A stretch of 64,000 nucleotides of DNA, taken from assembly GCF_027533845.1 (NCBI RefSeq), contig NZ_JAPZVN010000022.1, positions 47,907-111,906 on the forward strand. The letters run 5' to 3'. The position numbers were made by a program, and so were the translations under genes. The stretch comes from Streptomyces sp. RPT161 (GTDB lineage Bacteria > Actinomycetota > Actinomycetes > Streptomycetales > Streptomycetaceae). The notes under the pieces were generated by a model. The model did not search any database, was not told the origin of the DNA, and saw only the letters and a list, made by a program, of their open reading frames with translations. This document shows, one piece after another, positions 37,786 to 46,782 of the stretch (position 1 is the first letter of the stretch; every line of letters starts with the position of its first letter).

Positions 37786-39204
37786 GTGGCTTCACCCATG
37801 GTGAATCGGCGCAGGAACACCGAACTGGTGCTGATAGTCGGCGCCATCGCGCTCGGCATGCTGGGCTACGCCAGCGCCTCGCTGGCGCTGAACGACACCG
37901 TGTCCGGCAAGCTCTACATGGTCGGTGGCGTGCTCGGCGTGATGGCACTGGGCGCGCACTTCGCGGTCCGCCGCTTCGCCCCGTACGCGGACCCGCTGAT
38001 CCTGCCGATCGCGGTGATGCTCTCCTCCACCGGTCTGATGCTCATCGGCCGGCTGGACATCAGCTACAAGGTGGAGTTCCCCAAGAGCTTCAGCGCCAAG
38101 ACGCCGAACCAGGTCATGTGGATGGCGATCTCGATGGTGGTGTTCGTCGGGGTCATGATCTTCCTCAAACACCACCGGGTGCTGCAGCGTTACGCATACG
38201 TGCTGATGACGGTGGCCCTGGTGCTGCTGATAGCGCCGGTGTTCTCGCCCAGCGACACCTACGGCGCCAAGCGCTGGATCCAGCTGCCCGGCGCGACCCT
38301 GGAGCCCGACGAGTTCGTCAAGGTGGCCATCGCCGTCTTCTTCGCCGCGTACCTCACCGTCAACCGTGACGCGCTGGCGCTGGTCGGACGCAAGGTGTGG
38401 GGGATCAGCCTGCCGCGCGGGCGCAACCTCGGGCCGGTCATCGCGGTGTGGGCGGTCAGCCTGCTGGTGCTGGTCTTCGAGAACGACCTGGGCACCTCGC
38501 TGATCTTCTTCGGCGTGTTCGTGATCATGCTGTATGTGGCCACCGAACGCACCGGATGGGTGGTCGTCGGCCTGCTCATGGCGGTGGCGGGCGCCGGAAT
38601 CGTCGGCTCGACCTCGTCCCACGTGGTCGGGCGTGTGGTGGCCTGGCTGCACCCGATGGACATCTTCCTGCCGCCCGCCCAGCGCCCGGCGGGCCTGGTC
38701 TCCGACCAGGCGGCGCAGGCGCTGTTCAGCTTCGGCAGCGGCGGCATCCTCGGTACCGGCCTGGGTCAGGGCCACCCCTGGCTGATCGGCTTCGCCGGGC
38801 AGAGCGACTTCATCCTCAGCACGGTCGGCGAGGAGCTGGGCCTGGCGGGCGTCACCGCCGTCCTGCTGCTCTACGTGCTGCTGGTGGAGCGCGGCCTGCG
38901 GACCGCGGTCGTGCTCACCGACCCGTTCGGCAAGCTGCTGTCCGCCGGGCTGTCGGCGGCGCTCGGCCTGCAGGTGTTCGTGGTGGCGGGCGGTGTCACC
39001 GGGCTGATCCCGCTGACCGGTAAGGCGCTGCCGTTCCTGGCCGCCGGTGGTTCCTCCGCGCTGGCCAACTGGCTGATGGTCGCGGTACTGATCAAGCTGA
39101 GCGACGCGGCGGGCCGGATCTCCGAGGAGGCGTTGAGCCCGACGCCGTCGCTTGCCACTACCTCCGAGGCGCTGACTGCTGTGGTGCCGCGAGCTGCTGG
39201 CTGA
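37786..39204 (+). CDS. FtsW/RodA/SpoVE-family peptidoglycan polymerase
   Basis: A 472-aa SEDS protein with about 10-12 membrane helices. The conserved Asp/Glu-rich loop (PGATLEPDEFVKVAIAVFFAAYL) and the C-terminal SEDS signature (GGVTGLIPLTGKALPFLAAGGSS, then ALANWL) are present. SEDS proteins polymerise lipid II with a cognate class B PBP. None is adjacent, so it could be a third, development-related copy besides FtsW and RodA. GTG start with AGGGAGG upstream. The 3' end overlaps the convergent esterase gene by 47 bases. Confidence 0.9.
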   Translation: MASPMVNRRRNTELVLIVGAIALGMLGYASASLALNDTVSGKLYMVGGVLGVMALGAHFAVRRFAPYADPLILPIAVMLSSTGLMLIGRLDISYKVEFPKSFSAKTPNQVMWMAISMVVFVGVMIFLKHHRVLQRYAYVLMTVALVLLIAPVFSPSDTYGAKRWIQLPGATLEPDEFVKVAIAVFFAAYLTVNRDALALVGRKVWGISLPRGRNLGPVIAVWAVSLLVLVFENDLGTSLIFFGVFVIMLYVATERTGWVVVGLLMAVAGAGIVGSTSSHVVGRVVAWLHPMDIFLPPAQRPAGLVSDQAAQALFSFGSGGILGTGLGQGHPWLIGFAGQSDFILSTVGEELGLAGVTAVLLLYVLLVERGLRTAVVLTDPFGKLLSAGLSAALGLQVFVVAGGVTGLIPLTGKALPFLAAGGSSALANWLMVAVLIKLSDAAGRISEEALSPTPSLATTSEALTAVVPRAAG

Positions 39205-40234
39205 GCCAGCCGAACGCGGCCGGGTACTCGCTGGTCCACGTCCCGTAGTTGTGCCCGCCGGTGGCGAGCAGCTCGGTCTGCACCCGGACCTTGCTGCCCT
39301 GCGCGGCGCGTACGAACTGCTCGATGTAGAACGGTTGGCTGAAACGGTCCTGCTTCGAGGTGGCCAGGAAGATCCCCACGTCTGCCTTGGAGTGGCGGAC
39401 CATGTCGGTCGGGCTGTTGAGACGGCGCAGCTCGGGGTCGGACAGCACCGACGGGTCGCCGGACAGCCGGTCGGGGTCGAGCGCGGCGCCCGCGCCGAAC
39501 ACGTTCGGGAACTCCAGCGGAAGCTTGGCGGCGCAGTAGCCGCCGGTGGAGAAGCCCATCACGCCCCAGCCCTTGGGACCGGGGATGGTGCGGAACTTGT
39601 CCCTGATCAGGCTCGGTACGTCGGCCGACAGCCAGGTGGCCACCTTGCGGCCCGGGATGTCGGTGCAGTCGGTGTCGACGCTGCCGGGGTTGACCACCGG
39701 CATGGCCAGGATGAACGGATGCGCCTTGTTGGCGTCCACCAGCCGCTGGAAGGCGGTGGGCATCCCGCCGTGCTCCAGCCAGGACTGCGGTGAGCCGGGC
39801 ACCCCGTGCAGCAGCATCAGCACGGGGAACCTCATGTTCCGGTTCTTGGGGTCGTCGTACTCGGGTGGAGTCCAAACGATGACCTGGCCGGAGAGCTTGG
39901 AGTGCGCACCGTGGAAGTACGTGTCCAGGATTCCGGTTCCGCTTCGGCTGAACTTCGCTCTGGAGGCGGGCGGTCCGGGCATCGCGGCGGCGTTGGCGTT
40001 GCTGTTCGTGCCCAACAGGTCCGCCCAGGAGGCGTAGAGCCCGTAGCTGGTGTTGATCCATGCCGCGACCACGGAGATGGCCGTCAACTGGCAGAGCAGG
40101 ATCATGACCAACCGGGACAGCCAGCGCACCGGCCGCGGGCCGGGGATACGGGACCACAGCAACAGGGTGGCCAGGACCATCAGTACCGTCGCTGCGATCA
40201 GGACGGCGAAGAACGACGTGCCGGTGAGACTCAC
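39158..40234 (-). CDS. Membrane-anchored esterase paralogue
   Basis: A 358-aa protein with two N-terminal transmembrane helices (residues about 8-28 and 38-60), then an extracytoplasmic alpha/beta-hydrolase domain of the esterase D/antigen-85-like type. The nucleophile elbow reads GFSTGG (Ser about 223), with oxyanion segment LLHGVPGSPQSW and late His in TGGHNYGTW. It is similar to the 36014 esterase, so the two flank the SEDS gene as divergent duplicates, hinting at a shared envelope job. Confidence 0.86.
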   Translation of the reverse strand: MSLTGTSFFAVLIAATVLMVLATLLLWSRIPGPRPVRWLSRLVMILLCQLTAISVVAAWINTSYGLYASWADLLGTNSNANAAAMPGPPASRAKFSRSGTGILDTYFHGAHSKLSGQVIVWTPPEYDDPKNRNMRFPVLMLLHGVPGSPQSWLEHGGMPTAFQRLVDANKAHPFILAMPVVNPGSVDTDCTDIPGRKVATWLSADVPSLIRDKFRTIPGPKGWGVMGFSTGGYCAAKLPLEFPNVFGAGAALDPDRLSGDPSVLSDPELRRLNSPTDMVRHSKADVGIFLATSKQDRFSQPFYIEQFVRAAQGSKVRVQTELLATGGHNYGTWTSEYPAAFGWLSQQLAAPQQSAPRR

Positions 40235-40469
40235 GACGTACTAGACGGGTGGAGAGGGGTTGGCGTTCCGCCGGATTCTGCCGATTCACGTGGTTGACGT
40301 ACTGTTCACCGCCCGACCGCCGAGCCGTTACCGCGGCCGCGTGCCTACGGCTGGCGGCCCTTGGCGCGCTTCCGGTGCGCTTCCGGCGCGGGCGGCGCCA
40401 ACTCCCTTGCGCTGGCACCGCTTTCCCCGAACGGGTTGGAAACAAGCCCTCGGGTCTATTAACGTTCGA

Positions 40470-40602
40470 TAACGCAACGCCGAATCCCGCGCTCAAGCGC
40501 GGGAACCGGGGACCCATCCTCTGGGGTGAATCCGGCCTGCGCAAGGGCCGGTAGGAGACCTTCCTGCTTCCGAACCCGTCAGCTAACCCGGTAGGCGTGA
40601 AG
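40470..40602 (+). ncRNA. c-di-AMP riboswitch (ydaO-yuaA type)
   Basis: The region carries the conserved ydaO core in order: GCTCAAGCGCGGGAACCG, GGGACCCA, TGGGGTGAATCC, then CCGAACCCGTCAGCTAACC and a closing P1 strand GGTAGGCGT pairing with ACGCC near the 5' end. It lies in the leader of the M23 endopeptidase gene and ends just before its ribosome site. In Streptomyces this class is known to turn off cell-wall hydrolase genes when c-di-AMP is high. Confidence 0.92.
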
Positions 40603-40624
40603 GAAGGAAAGGAGTGCGCCACCA

Positions 40625-41566
40625 GTGGCGTCGCAGCAGCCCGCCTTCGCGGATTCCGCTCCCTCGGCCGACCCGGCCACCCCGGTTGACCCGGCCGCCG
40701 GTGACGGGGGTAGGCACCGGCTCCCCAAGCAGCGTTCCGTGTCGCGTGGTTCGACGGTTCTCGGCGTCGCCGCGATAGCCGCGGTCGGCGCGGGAGGGGT
40801 GGCCGCCGCCCAGGGCAAGTCCCCCGTCTCGATTCCGGTTTCGGTTCCCGACGTGCTGCCGCAGGTGGTGCACGCCGTCGCCGGTTCGACCGCCGAGCAG
40901 CCTCCTGCCGCCGCCCCCGCGGCGCCGCTGGACGCGGGCGAGTCGCTGCTCACCCGGATCCTGGCGCAGGCGCAGGCGCAACGGACCGCCGCCGACACCG
41001 CCGTACGCGAGACGGAGCGCAAGGCCGCCGAGGAGGCCGCCGCCAAGGAGGCGGCGGCGCAGAGGGTGCGCGAGGAGGCGGCGAAGAAGAAGGCCGAGGA
41101 GGAGGCGCGGCGCAAGGCGGCCGAGGAGGCCGCCGCCAAGGCGCAGGCGGAGCAGGCCGCCCAACTCGCCACCAGCTACGGCAAACCCGTCACGTCCTAC
41201 ACGCCCACCGCCGGTTTCGGAGAGTCGAGTTCGCTGTGGTCGTCCACCCACACCGGTCAGGACTTCGCCGCACCGACCGGCACTCCGGTGATGGCCATCC
41301 ACAGCGGAACGATCACTTCCGCCGGGTGGGCGGGCTCGTACGGCTACCGCATCGTGCTGACCCTCGATGACGGCACCGAGCTGTGGTACTGCCATCTGTC
41401 CTCGATGGTGAAGACCGGCGGCAAGGTAACCACCGGCGATGTCATCGGCCGAGTGGGCGCGACCGGCAATGTCACCGGCCCGCATCTGCACCTGGAGGTC
41501 CGCCCGGGCGGTGGCGGTCCGGTCGATCCGCTGCCCTGGCTGCGGGACCACGGGGTTTCGGTATAA
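40625..41566 (+). CDS. M23 family metallopeptidase (secreted peptidoglycan endopeptidase)
   Basis: A 313-aa cell-wall hydrolase. A short basic N-terminus leads to a signal-anchor helix (STVLGVAAIAAVGAGGVAAA, about residues 43-62). A Glu/Ala/Lys coiled coil follows (about 105-185), then a C-terminal LytM domain with zinc ligands in HTGQDFAAPTGTPV and HLHLE. The family cleaves peptide cross-links during growth or germination. GTG start has GGAG 10 bases upstream. Expression is probably controlled by the c-di-AMP riboswitch immediately upstream. Confidence 0.95.
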   Translation: MASQQPAFADSAPSADPATPVDPAAGDGGRHRLPKQRSVSRGSTVLGVAAIAAVGAGGVAAAQGKSPVSIPVSVPDVLPQVVHAVAGSTAEQPPAAAPAAPLDAGESLLTRILAQAQAQRTAADTAVRETERKAAEEAAAKEAAAQRVREEAAKKKAEEEARRKAAEEAAAKAQAEQAAQLATSYGKPVTSYTPTAGFGESSSLWSSTHTGQDFAAPTGTPVMAIHSGTITSAGWAGSYGYRIVLTLDDGTELWYCHLSSMVKTGGKVTTGDVIGRVGATGNVTGPHLHLEVRPGGGGPVDPLPWLRDHGVSV

Positions 41567-41670
41567 CATTCAACAAGAACGCGTACTGAGCGCCCGTTCA
41601 CCGCTGTTCGGTCGGCGATGCCCGACCGATGCCGCCGTTTACGCCGTGCCGCTCGCGCGTCCCTGAACCG

Positions 41671-41711
41671 CCGACGGCCCCGGTGCCATCCCCCGACACC
41701 AGGGCCGTCGG
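41671..41711. terminator. Bidirectional hairpin between M23 gene and convergent membrane gene
   Basis: CCGACGGCCC and GGGCCGTCGG form a 10-bp stem whose loop holds a further CGGTG/CACC pairing. No T-run. Confidence 0.75.
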
Positions 41712-41722
41712 CGCACCACTTC

Positions 41723-42025
41723 TCAGTACTTGCGGTCGGCGGCTATCCATGCGGCCGCCGCGACCGTGCCCGCCGCGGTGAACACCGCCGGCCAGGCGCC
41801 GACCTTCTTCGCCAGCGGGTGCGAGCCCGCGGCGGCGGCTGCGTACAGCCCGGTCAGCGTGGCGGCCGTCTTCAGCCCGGCCTTGCCGTTCCAGTCCCGC
41901 GCGGCGAAGGCACCGGCCACTGCCATCGCGGCACCGCCCAGCGGCCGCTTCTTGGTCCAACGCGCCACGCCGTAACCGCCGACCAGCCCGGCCGCCGCCG
42001 CCACGGAACCCGGAATCCTGGGCAT
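41723..42025 (-). CDS. Small membrane protein, conserved hypothetical
   Basis: A 100-aa Ala/Gly-rich protein with about three short hydrophobic helices separated by basic loops (RWTKKRP, DWNGKAG, KKVG). Family not recognised. The ATG at 42025 is chosen because GGGAGGT lies about 6 bases upstream; a longer frame exists without a site. Function unknown. Confidence 0.7.
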   Translation of the reverse strand: MPRIPGSVAAAAGLVGGYGVARWTKKRPLGGAAMAVAGAFAARDWNGKAGLKTAATLTGLYAAAAAGSHPLAKKVGAWPAVFTAAGTVAAAAWIAADRKY

Positions 42026-42117
42026 CCGCGTTACCTCCCGTTTCAAGGAACTCCTGTGTGGTTCCTGAGACTAACCCCGTCCGAAACGCCGCCGTGCGGT
42101 GGGCCGGTGCGTACCGG

Positions 42118-42810
42118 TCACGCCGTCCAGTTGCGCCCGAGCTGCCTGAGTCCCGCCAGGTCGAATTCGGTGAACCGCCCGCCGCGGCTGCCGCTGTAGC
42201 CGCCGTTCGGGCTGCACATCAGAGGTCGGAAACCCCGGGCGTCGGTGACGCACCTGAACGGGATGTCAGCGCCCTTGGCGTCCTTGGCGTTGGGGTGGTC
42301 CAAACCCACCAGGTGCCCTATCTCATGGACGACGGCGTTCGCCTTCCACCAGTCCGGATCCTTCCAGGCCGGGGTCCAGTACTCGCTGTCTATCCTTGCT
42401 ATGCCGCCGAACGCCGAGTGGTCGACGGTGTCGTAGCAGGGCAGCGCCCGGCTCATCCCCCGCTGCCCGTTCAGCGGCCGGTAGTCGAGGCTCATCACCA
42501 GGTGGTGCTTGGTGGGGCAGCCCCCCGTGAAGCCCTCCACCGTGCGGCTCAGGACGAACTTCGCCCCCGTGGCGCTGCTCAACTGGCCGAGTACCGGGGC
42601 GATGTACGGGGTCAGCCGCTCCCGGGCGGCGGCCGAGGTGAAGGTGAAGGTGTACGGCTCGGAGCGGTCGACGGAGTGGATGCCCCAACCGGTCTCTATC
42701 GCCCACCCCCGCCCCGAGTAGACCTGCGCCGCGGACGCGGTCGGAGCGGTGGTCACGGCCACCACGGCCGCGACCACGGCCAGCAGCACGGCTGCGGTGC
42801 GTGTCTTCAT
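42118..42810 (-). CDS. Secreted metzincin-like zinc protease
   Basis: A 230-aa exported protease. The signal peptide is MKTRTAAVLLAVVAAVV then TTAPTASA with an Ala-x-Ala cleavage site near residue 28. The catalytic zinc motif HEIGHLVGLDHP (HExxHxxGxxH, about residues 147-158) is characteristic of metzincins/matrixins. Paired cysteines (CPTK, PCYD, FRCV, PLMC) suggest disulfides. The ATG at 42810 has GGGGGAG upstream; a longer in-frame ATG would bury the signal peptide. A 10-bp inverted repeat lies about 35 bases before the start. Confidence 0.88.
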   Translation of the reverse strand: MKTRTAAVLLAVVAAVVAVTTAPTASAAQVYSGRGWAIETGWGIHSVDRSEPYTFTFTSAAARERLTPYIAPVLGQLSSATGAKFVLSRTVEGFTGGCPTKHHLVMSLDYRPLNGQRGMSRALPCYDTVDHSAFGGIARIDSEYWTPAWKDPDWWKANAVVHEIGHLVGLDHPNAKDAKGADIPFRCVTDARGFRPLMCSPNGGYSGSRGGRFTEFDLAGLRQLGRNWTA

Positions 42811-43148
42811 GATCTCCCCCGTGTGATGGTGCGCGTTCAAGTGCCGAACTGGTGAACTCACCCCCGTGGAGCACCAGTTCGACGCTGGGCATGACCCTAC
42901 CGAGGGCCACTGACAATCCCCCTCGGCGATCGGGACGTCCCTGGTCCGGATCCCCGGCTTCTTGCCGGCGCCCCAGGCGGTCGGCGCCTGTCAACGATGT
43001 CGTCGCGGCCAAGTGCGCCGGGCTCCGGGCGGGGCTGCTGCGGCGTGGGCCGTGGGGATTCGTCGAGCGGGAGACGGAGGGTGGTGCCGATGTGCGGCTT
43101 GCCGGGCTGGCCGAGTTGCCCGGGTTGGGTGGCCGCGCGGCGCCGAGG
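42811..43148. other. Intergenic region upstream of the secreted protease
   Basis: 338 bases with no supportable gene. It contains CGAACTGGTG (42845-42854) with its exact inverted copy CACCAGTTCG (42872-42881), a candidate operator or leader hairpin for the protease. Confidence 0.5.
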
Positions 43149-44597
43149 TCAGCGGGGCGGGCCGTAGGGGCCGTAGTACGGGGGCGGAACCTGCGGGCCC
43201 GGCCAGGCGGGCGGGACCGGCGGGAGCACCGAGTACGCGGCCTGGACGAGGACCGGCTGTGCCAGGGCCTTGCGTTGCCACATGTGGTGCAGCAACTCCT
43301 GCTCGCGGACGGTGAAGTCCGGGTCCGCGTCCCCGCGTGCGGCGCGGGCTCGCAGGAACGCGAGCGAGGTGGCGAACGACTGGTACTCGCGCACCGTGCG
43401 GGCTGCCGCCGTGCCACGGGAGCCGCGGGCCAGGTCACGGGCGAGTTTGCGGGCCTTCATCGACGACAGGGCGACCGGTTCGAGCGGCGCGAGCCAGCCT
43501 GCCATCGCGTACACCGGCAACTGGGCGCGGATCGTCCGTAGTTCGTTGCCCCGCGACCACACCGCGAGCCAGGCCAGCAGGGTGAAGACCGGGACCATGA
43601 AGGCCGCGTAGATCAGCAGGAAGCCGAACTGGCCAAGCGAGGACGAACCGTTCCATATGCCGTGCAGCAGCATGGCTATCGCCCAGCCGCCGAGCGGTGC
43701 CAACCAGCGGCGGGCCTGGCCGCGCCGGCTCATCGCGGCTATGCCGAAGCCGACGCCGGTCATGCTGGTGAACAGGGGATGCGCGAACGGGGACATGATC
43801 ACGCGGATGAAGAACGTGGCGATGGTCGTGGACCCCAGGCCGGTCGAACCCAGCACCTGGTCCTCGCCGAAGGCGTTGCCGATGTAGAGGATGTTCTCGG
43901 TGAACGCGAAGCCGGTCGCCGTGATCCCGGCGACCACCACGCCGTCCACGATGCCCTGCACATCGCGGCGCCGGAACAGGAAGATCAGCAGCACCGCCGT
44001 GCCCTTGCAGGTCTCCTCGACCAGCGGTGCGACGAAGGTACCGCCCCAGGTGTCGCTCTCGCCGGGGTTCGATGTGAACGTCGTCGCCAGCAGATGTGTC
44101 GCGTAGCTGTTGGCGAGCAGCGCCACGAGGGTCGCCGCGCACGCGCCCCAGGCGAAGCAGAAGACCAGGTTCCGCCAGGGCTGCGGTTCCACGCGGTCGA
44201 TCCACAGAAACGTTCCGACGAGCAGTGGGACGGGCAGGACGGCCAGCGCCACGCCGACCAGGAAGCCTTCGGTGCCCGTCTGTTGGCGCACTATCGCCAA
44301 AATGATCAGGCCGCACAGTGCCAGCAGGGCGATCAGCGCTCCGGCGCGCAGCGCCTTGCTCTCCCAGAACGCGCGGCGCGGCTTGTAGCGCCAGCGCTTG
44401 GGCAGCGCGAACTGCGGTTGCTGCTCGTACGACGGGACCGGGTGCGCGCCCTGCTGGGCGGGGACGGCGCCGGTCACCGGGGTGGGGTTCGTTCCGTTCG
44501 TACCCGGGGCCGGGTAGGTCGGGCCGGTGGGCCCGTACCCGTTGGGCCCGGTGTGCTGGGATCCGGAGGGACCGGGCGAATGCGGGTGCGAGTACAC
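43149..44597 (-). CDS. PrsW-family intramembrane metalloprotease
   Basis: A 482-aa membrane protein. A Pro/Gly/Tyr-rich cytosolic N-terminus (about 80 residues) precedes about eight helices holding the PrsW motifs: PLVEETCKG (Glu-Glu, about residues 190-198), FAFTENILYI and the His in FAHPLFTSMTG. PrsW-type proteases cleave anti-sigma factors within the membrane or mature membrane proteins; the substrate here is unknown. GTG start at 44597 with weak ribosome site. The C-terminal about 80 residues are soluble and end in a Pro-rich tail. Confidence 0.9.
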   Translation of the reverse strand: MYSHPHSPGPSGSQHTGPNGYGPTGPTYPAPGTNGTNPTPVTGAVPAQQGAHPVPSYEQQPQFALPKRWRYKPRRAFWESKALRAGALIALLALCGLIILAIVRQQTGTEGFLVGVALAVLPVPLLVGTFLWIDRVEPQPWRNLVFCFAWGACAATLVALLANSYATHLLATTFTSNPGESDTWGGTFVAPLVEETCKGTAVLLIFLFRRRDVQGIVDGVVVAGITATGFAFTENILYIGNAFGEDQVLGSTGLGSTTIATFFIRVIMSPFAHPLFTSMTGVGFGIAAMSRRGQARRWLAPLGGWAIAMLLHGIWNGSSSLGQFGFLLIYAAFMVPVFTLLAWLAVWSRGNELRTIRAQLPVYAMAGWLAPLEPVALSSMKARKLARDLARGSRGTAAARTVREYQSFATSLAFLRARAARGDADPDFTVREQELLHHMWQRKALAQPVLVQAAYSVLPPVPPAWPGPQVPPPYYGPYGPPR

Positions 44598-44692
44598 CTG
44601 TCGAGCCTAAGGCCGAAGGGGCGGTGTACGCGACGCCGCGTCGGGCTGCCGTTCGCAGGTGGGCGGGGTGGGGGCGGTGCGGACCGTGGGGC

Positions 44693-45481
44693 TCAGCGGC
44701 GGGTGAAGACCAGGTCGTGCACGACATGGCCCTTCGCCAGACCCTGCCCCTCGAACTTGGTCATCGGCCTGGAGTCCGGACGGGGCGCGTAGCCGTCGTA
44801 CGCGTTGCGCAGCTCCGGTTCGGCGCTGAGCACCTCCAGCATCTGCTCCGCGTACGGCTCCCAGTCGGTGGCGCAGTGGAAGAGGGCGCCGGGGGCGAGC
44901 CGGGAGACGGCCAGTGAGACGAACTCGGGCTGGATCATCCGCCGCTTGTGGTGGCGGGCCTTGGGCCAGGGGTCAGGGAAGAAGACCCGCAGGCCCGCGA
45001 GCGAGCCGGGCGGCAGCATGTCACGGAGCAGGATGACCGCGTCGCCGTTGGCCACCCGGATGTTGGACAGGCCGTTTCGCTCCGCGAGACAGAGGAGGTT
45101 GCCCTGGCCGGGGGTGTGGACGTCCACGGCGAGGATTCCGGTGGCCGGGTCGGCGGCGGCCATCTGCGCCGTCGCGTCGCCCATGCCGAAGCCGATCTCC
45201 ACGATGACCGGGAGGTCGGCGCTTCCGAAGAGTGCCGTGAGGTCGAGCGGGGTGCCGTCGATGTCCAGACCCCACTGCGGCCACAGCCGGTTGATCGCGT
45301 CGCCCTGCGCGGCGGTCACCCGGCCGCGGCGCGGGTGGAACGTGCGGATCCGCTGCTCGTGGTGCGCGTCGGGATGCGGACGGGCCGCCGGGCCGTTCGG
45401 GAACATCGGCGGCTTGCCCTCGCGGGCCGCGCGGGTGTTCTCGGCTTCGACGGTGGACGTGGGGGTGCGGGACTCAGACAC
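44693..45481 (-). CDS. trmB: tRNA (guanine-N7-)-methyltransferase
   Basis: TrmB methylates G46 of tRNA using SAM. The 262-aa protein has an N-terminal extension ending in RIRTFHPRRGR, motif I VEIGFGMGDAT and the family signature FFPDPWPKARHHKRRMI (about residues 168-184) that positions the tRNA guanine. The C-terminal DWEPYAEQM and MTKFEGQGLAKGH segments are also typical. The ATG at 45481 is the longest start and fits Streptomyces homologues. Confidence 0.95.
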   Translation of the reverse strand: MSESRTPTSTVEAENTRAAREGKPPMFPNGPAARPHPDAHHEQRIRTFHPRRGRVTAAQGDAINRLWPQWGLDIDGTPLDLTALFGSADLPVIVEIGFGMGDATAQMAAADPATGILAVDVHTPGQGNLLCLAERNGLSNIRVANGDAVILLRDMLPPGSLAGLRVFFPDPWPKARHHKRRMIQPEFVSLAVSRLAPGALFHCATDWEPYAEQMLEVLSAEPELRNAYDGYAPRPDSRPMTKFEGQGLAKGHVVHDLVFTRR

Positions 45482-45573
45482 AGTGCCCCCAATTCTACGG
45501 GGGCGGTGGAGAAGGCCCGGGGCGCCGGGATCCGGGGGTGGAGATCCCCGGGCCGACCTTATGGGCGCGACGG

Positions 45574-46782
45574 CTACGCGGCGGTCAGCGCTGCCAGGGC
45601 CCGCCGGGCCACCTCCCGGCCGATGGGCAGGGACGCGGTCGCCGCGGGGGATGGCGCGTTCAGTACGTGGACGTAAGGGCCGCTCCCCGCGAAGAGGAAG
45701 TCGTCGGCCAGGGTGCCGTCGCGCAGCACCGCCTGGGCGCGGACGCCCGAGGCGGCCGGTATCAGGTCCTCCGGGCGCACATCGGGCAGCAGGCGCTGGA
45801 CGGCACGGGTGAACGCGTGCTTGGACAGCGAGCGGCGGATCTCGTCGACCTCGTACCGCCAGTGGCGGCGGGCTATCCGCCAGGTGCCGGGGAAGGCGGC
45901 GGTCTGCACGAGGTCGCGCGGGCTGACCGTACGCCAGCCGTAGCCCTCGCGGGCGAGCGCGGGTACCGCGTTGGGGCCGATGTGGACGGCGCCGTCCACA
46001 CCTCGGGTGAGGTGCACGCCGAGGAAGGGGAAGGCGGGGTCCGGCACCGGGTAGACCAGTCCGCGCACCAGGTCCGCGGCGGACGGCGCGAGCTCGTAGA
46101 ACTCGCCTCGGAAGGGGACGATCCGCATCGCTGGGCGGAGACCCGCGAGGCGTGCGACGCGGTCGCAGTGCAGGCCCGCGCAGTTCACCAGCACCTTGGC
46201 GCGGAACTCCTCGTCGGCGGTCGACACGACCACCTCGTTGCCGCGCTGGGTGATCGCCCGCACCTGGCGGCCGTAGCGCAGGTCCGCGCCCGCGTCCTGG
46301 GCGAGACGGGCCAGCGTCTCGGTCACCGCCCGGAAGTCGCAGACGCCGGTGGTGCCGACATGGATGGCCGCGATGCCGCGGACATGCGGTTCGTGATCCG
46401 CTATCTGGGACGGGACGAGTTCGCGCACCGGGATGCCGTTCTCCCTGCCGCGCTGCACCAGGCTGTGCAGGCGCGGCAGTTCCTCGCGCTCGGTGGCGAC
46501 GATCAGCTTTCCGGTGACCTCGTGCGGGATGTCGTGCTCGGCGCAGAACTTGACCATTTCCGCCGCGCCCTGCACGGCGTAGCGGGCCTTGAGGGATCCC
46601 GGGCGGTAGTAGATCCCACTGTGGATCACGCCGCTGTTGCGGCCGGTCTGGTGCTGGGCCGGGTGGAGCTCCTTCTCCAGTACGGTGACCCGGGTGCCGG
46701 GGGCGGCGCGGGTGATCGCGTACGCGGTGGACAGGCCGATGATGCCGGCGCCGATCACCAGCACGGCGTCTGCGGTCGCCAT
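45574..46782 (-). CDS. lhgO: L-2-hydroxyglutarate oxidase
   Basis: A 402-aa FAD enzyme oxidising L-2-hydroxyglutarate to 2-oxoglutarate. The dinucleotide fold AVLVIGAGIIGLSTAYAI is at the N-terminus, followed by the family-specific HQTGRNSGVIHSGIYYRPGS, NCAGLHCDRVARLAG and the C-terminal SGVRAQAV...FAGSGPYVHVLNAPSPAATAS. I chose the ATG at 46782 because GGAGGTGA lies just upstream; a longer frame runs into GC-rich repeats. Confidence 0.94.
   Translation of the reverse strand: MATADAVLVIGAGIIGLSTAYAITRAAPGTRVTVLEKELHPAQHQTGRNSGVIHSGIYYRPGSLKARYAVQGAAEMVKFCAEHDIPHEVTGKLIVATEREELPRLHSLVQRGRENGIPVRELVPSQIADHEPHVRGIAAIHVGTTGVCDFRAVTETLARLAQDAGADLRYGRQVRAITQRGNEVVVSTADEEFRAKVLVNCAGLHCDRVARLAGLRPAMRIVPFRGEFYELAPSAADLVRGLVYPVPDPAFPFLGVHLTRGVDGAVHIGPNAVPALAREGYGWRTVSPRDLVQTAAFPGTWRIARRHWRYEVDEIRRSLSKHAFTRAVQRLLPDVRPEDLIPAASGVRAQAVLRDGTLADDFLFAGSGPYVHVLNAPSPAATASLPIGREVARRALAALTAA

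Noticed and set aside
40614..40616. GTG start at 40614 for the M23 peptidase
   Set aside because: Out of frame with the protein and overlapping the ribosome site.
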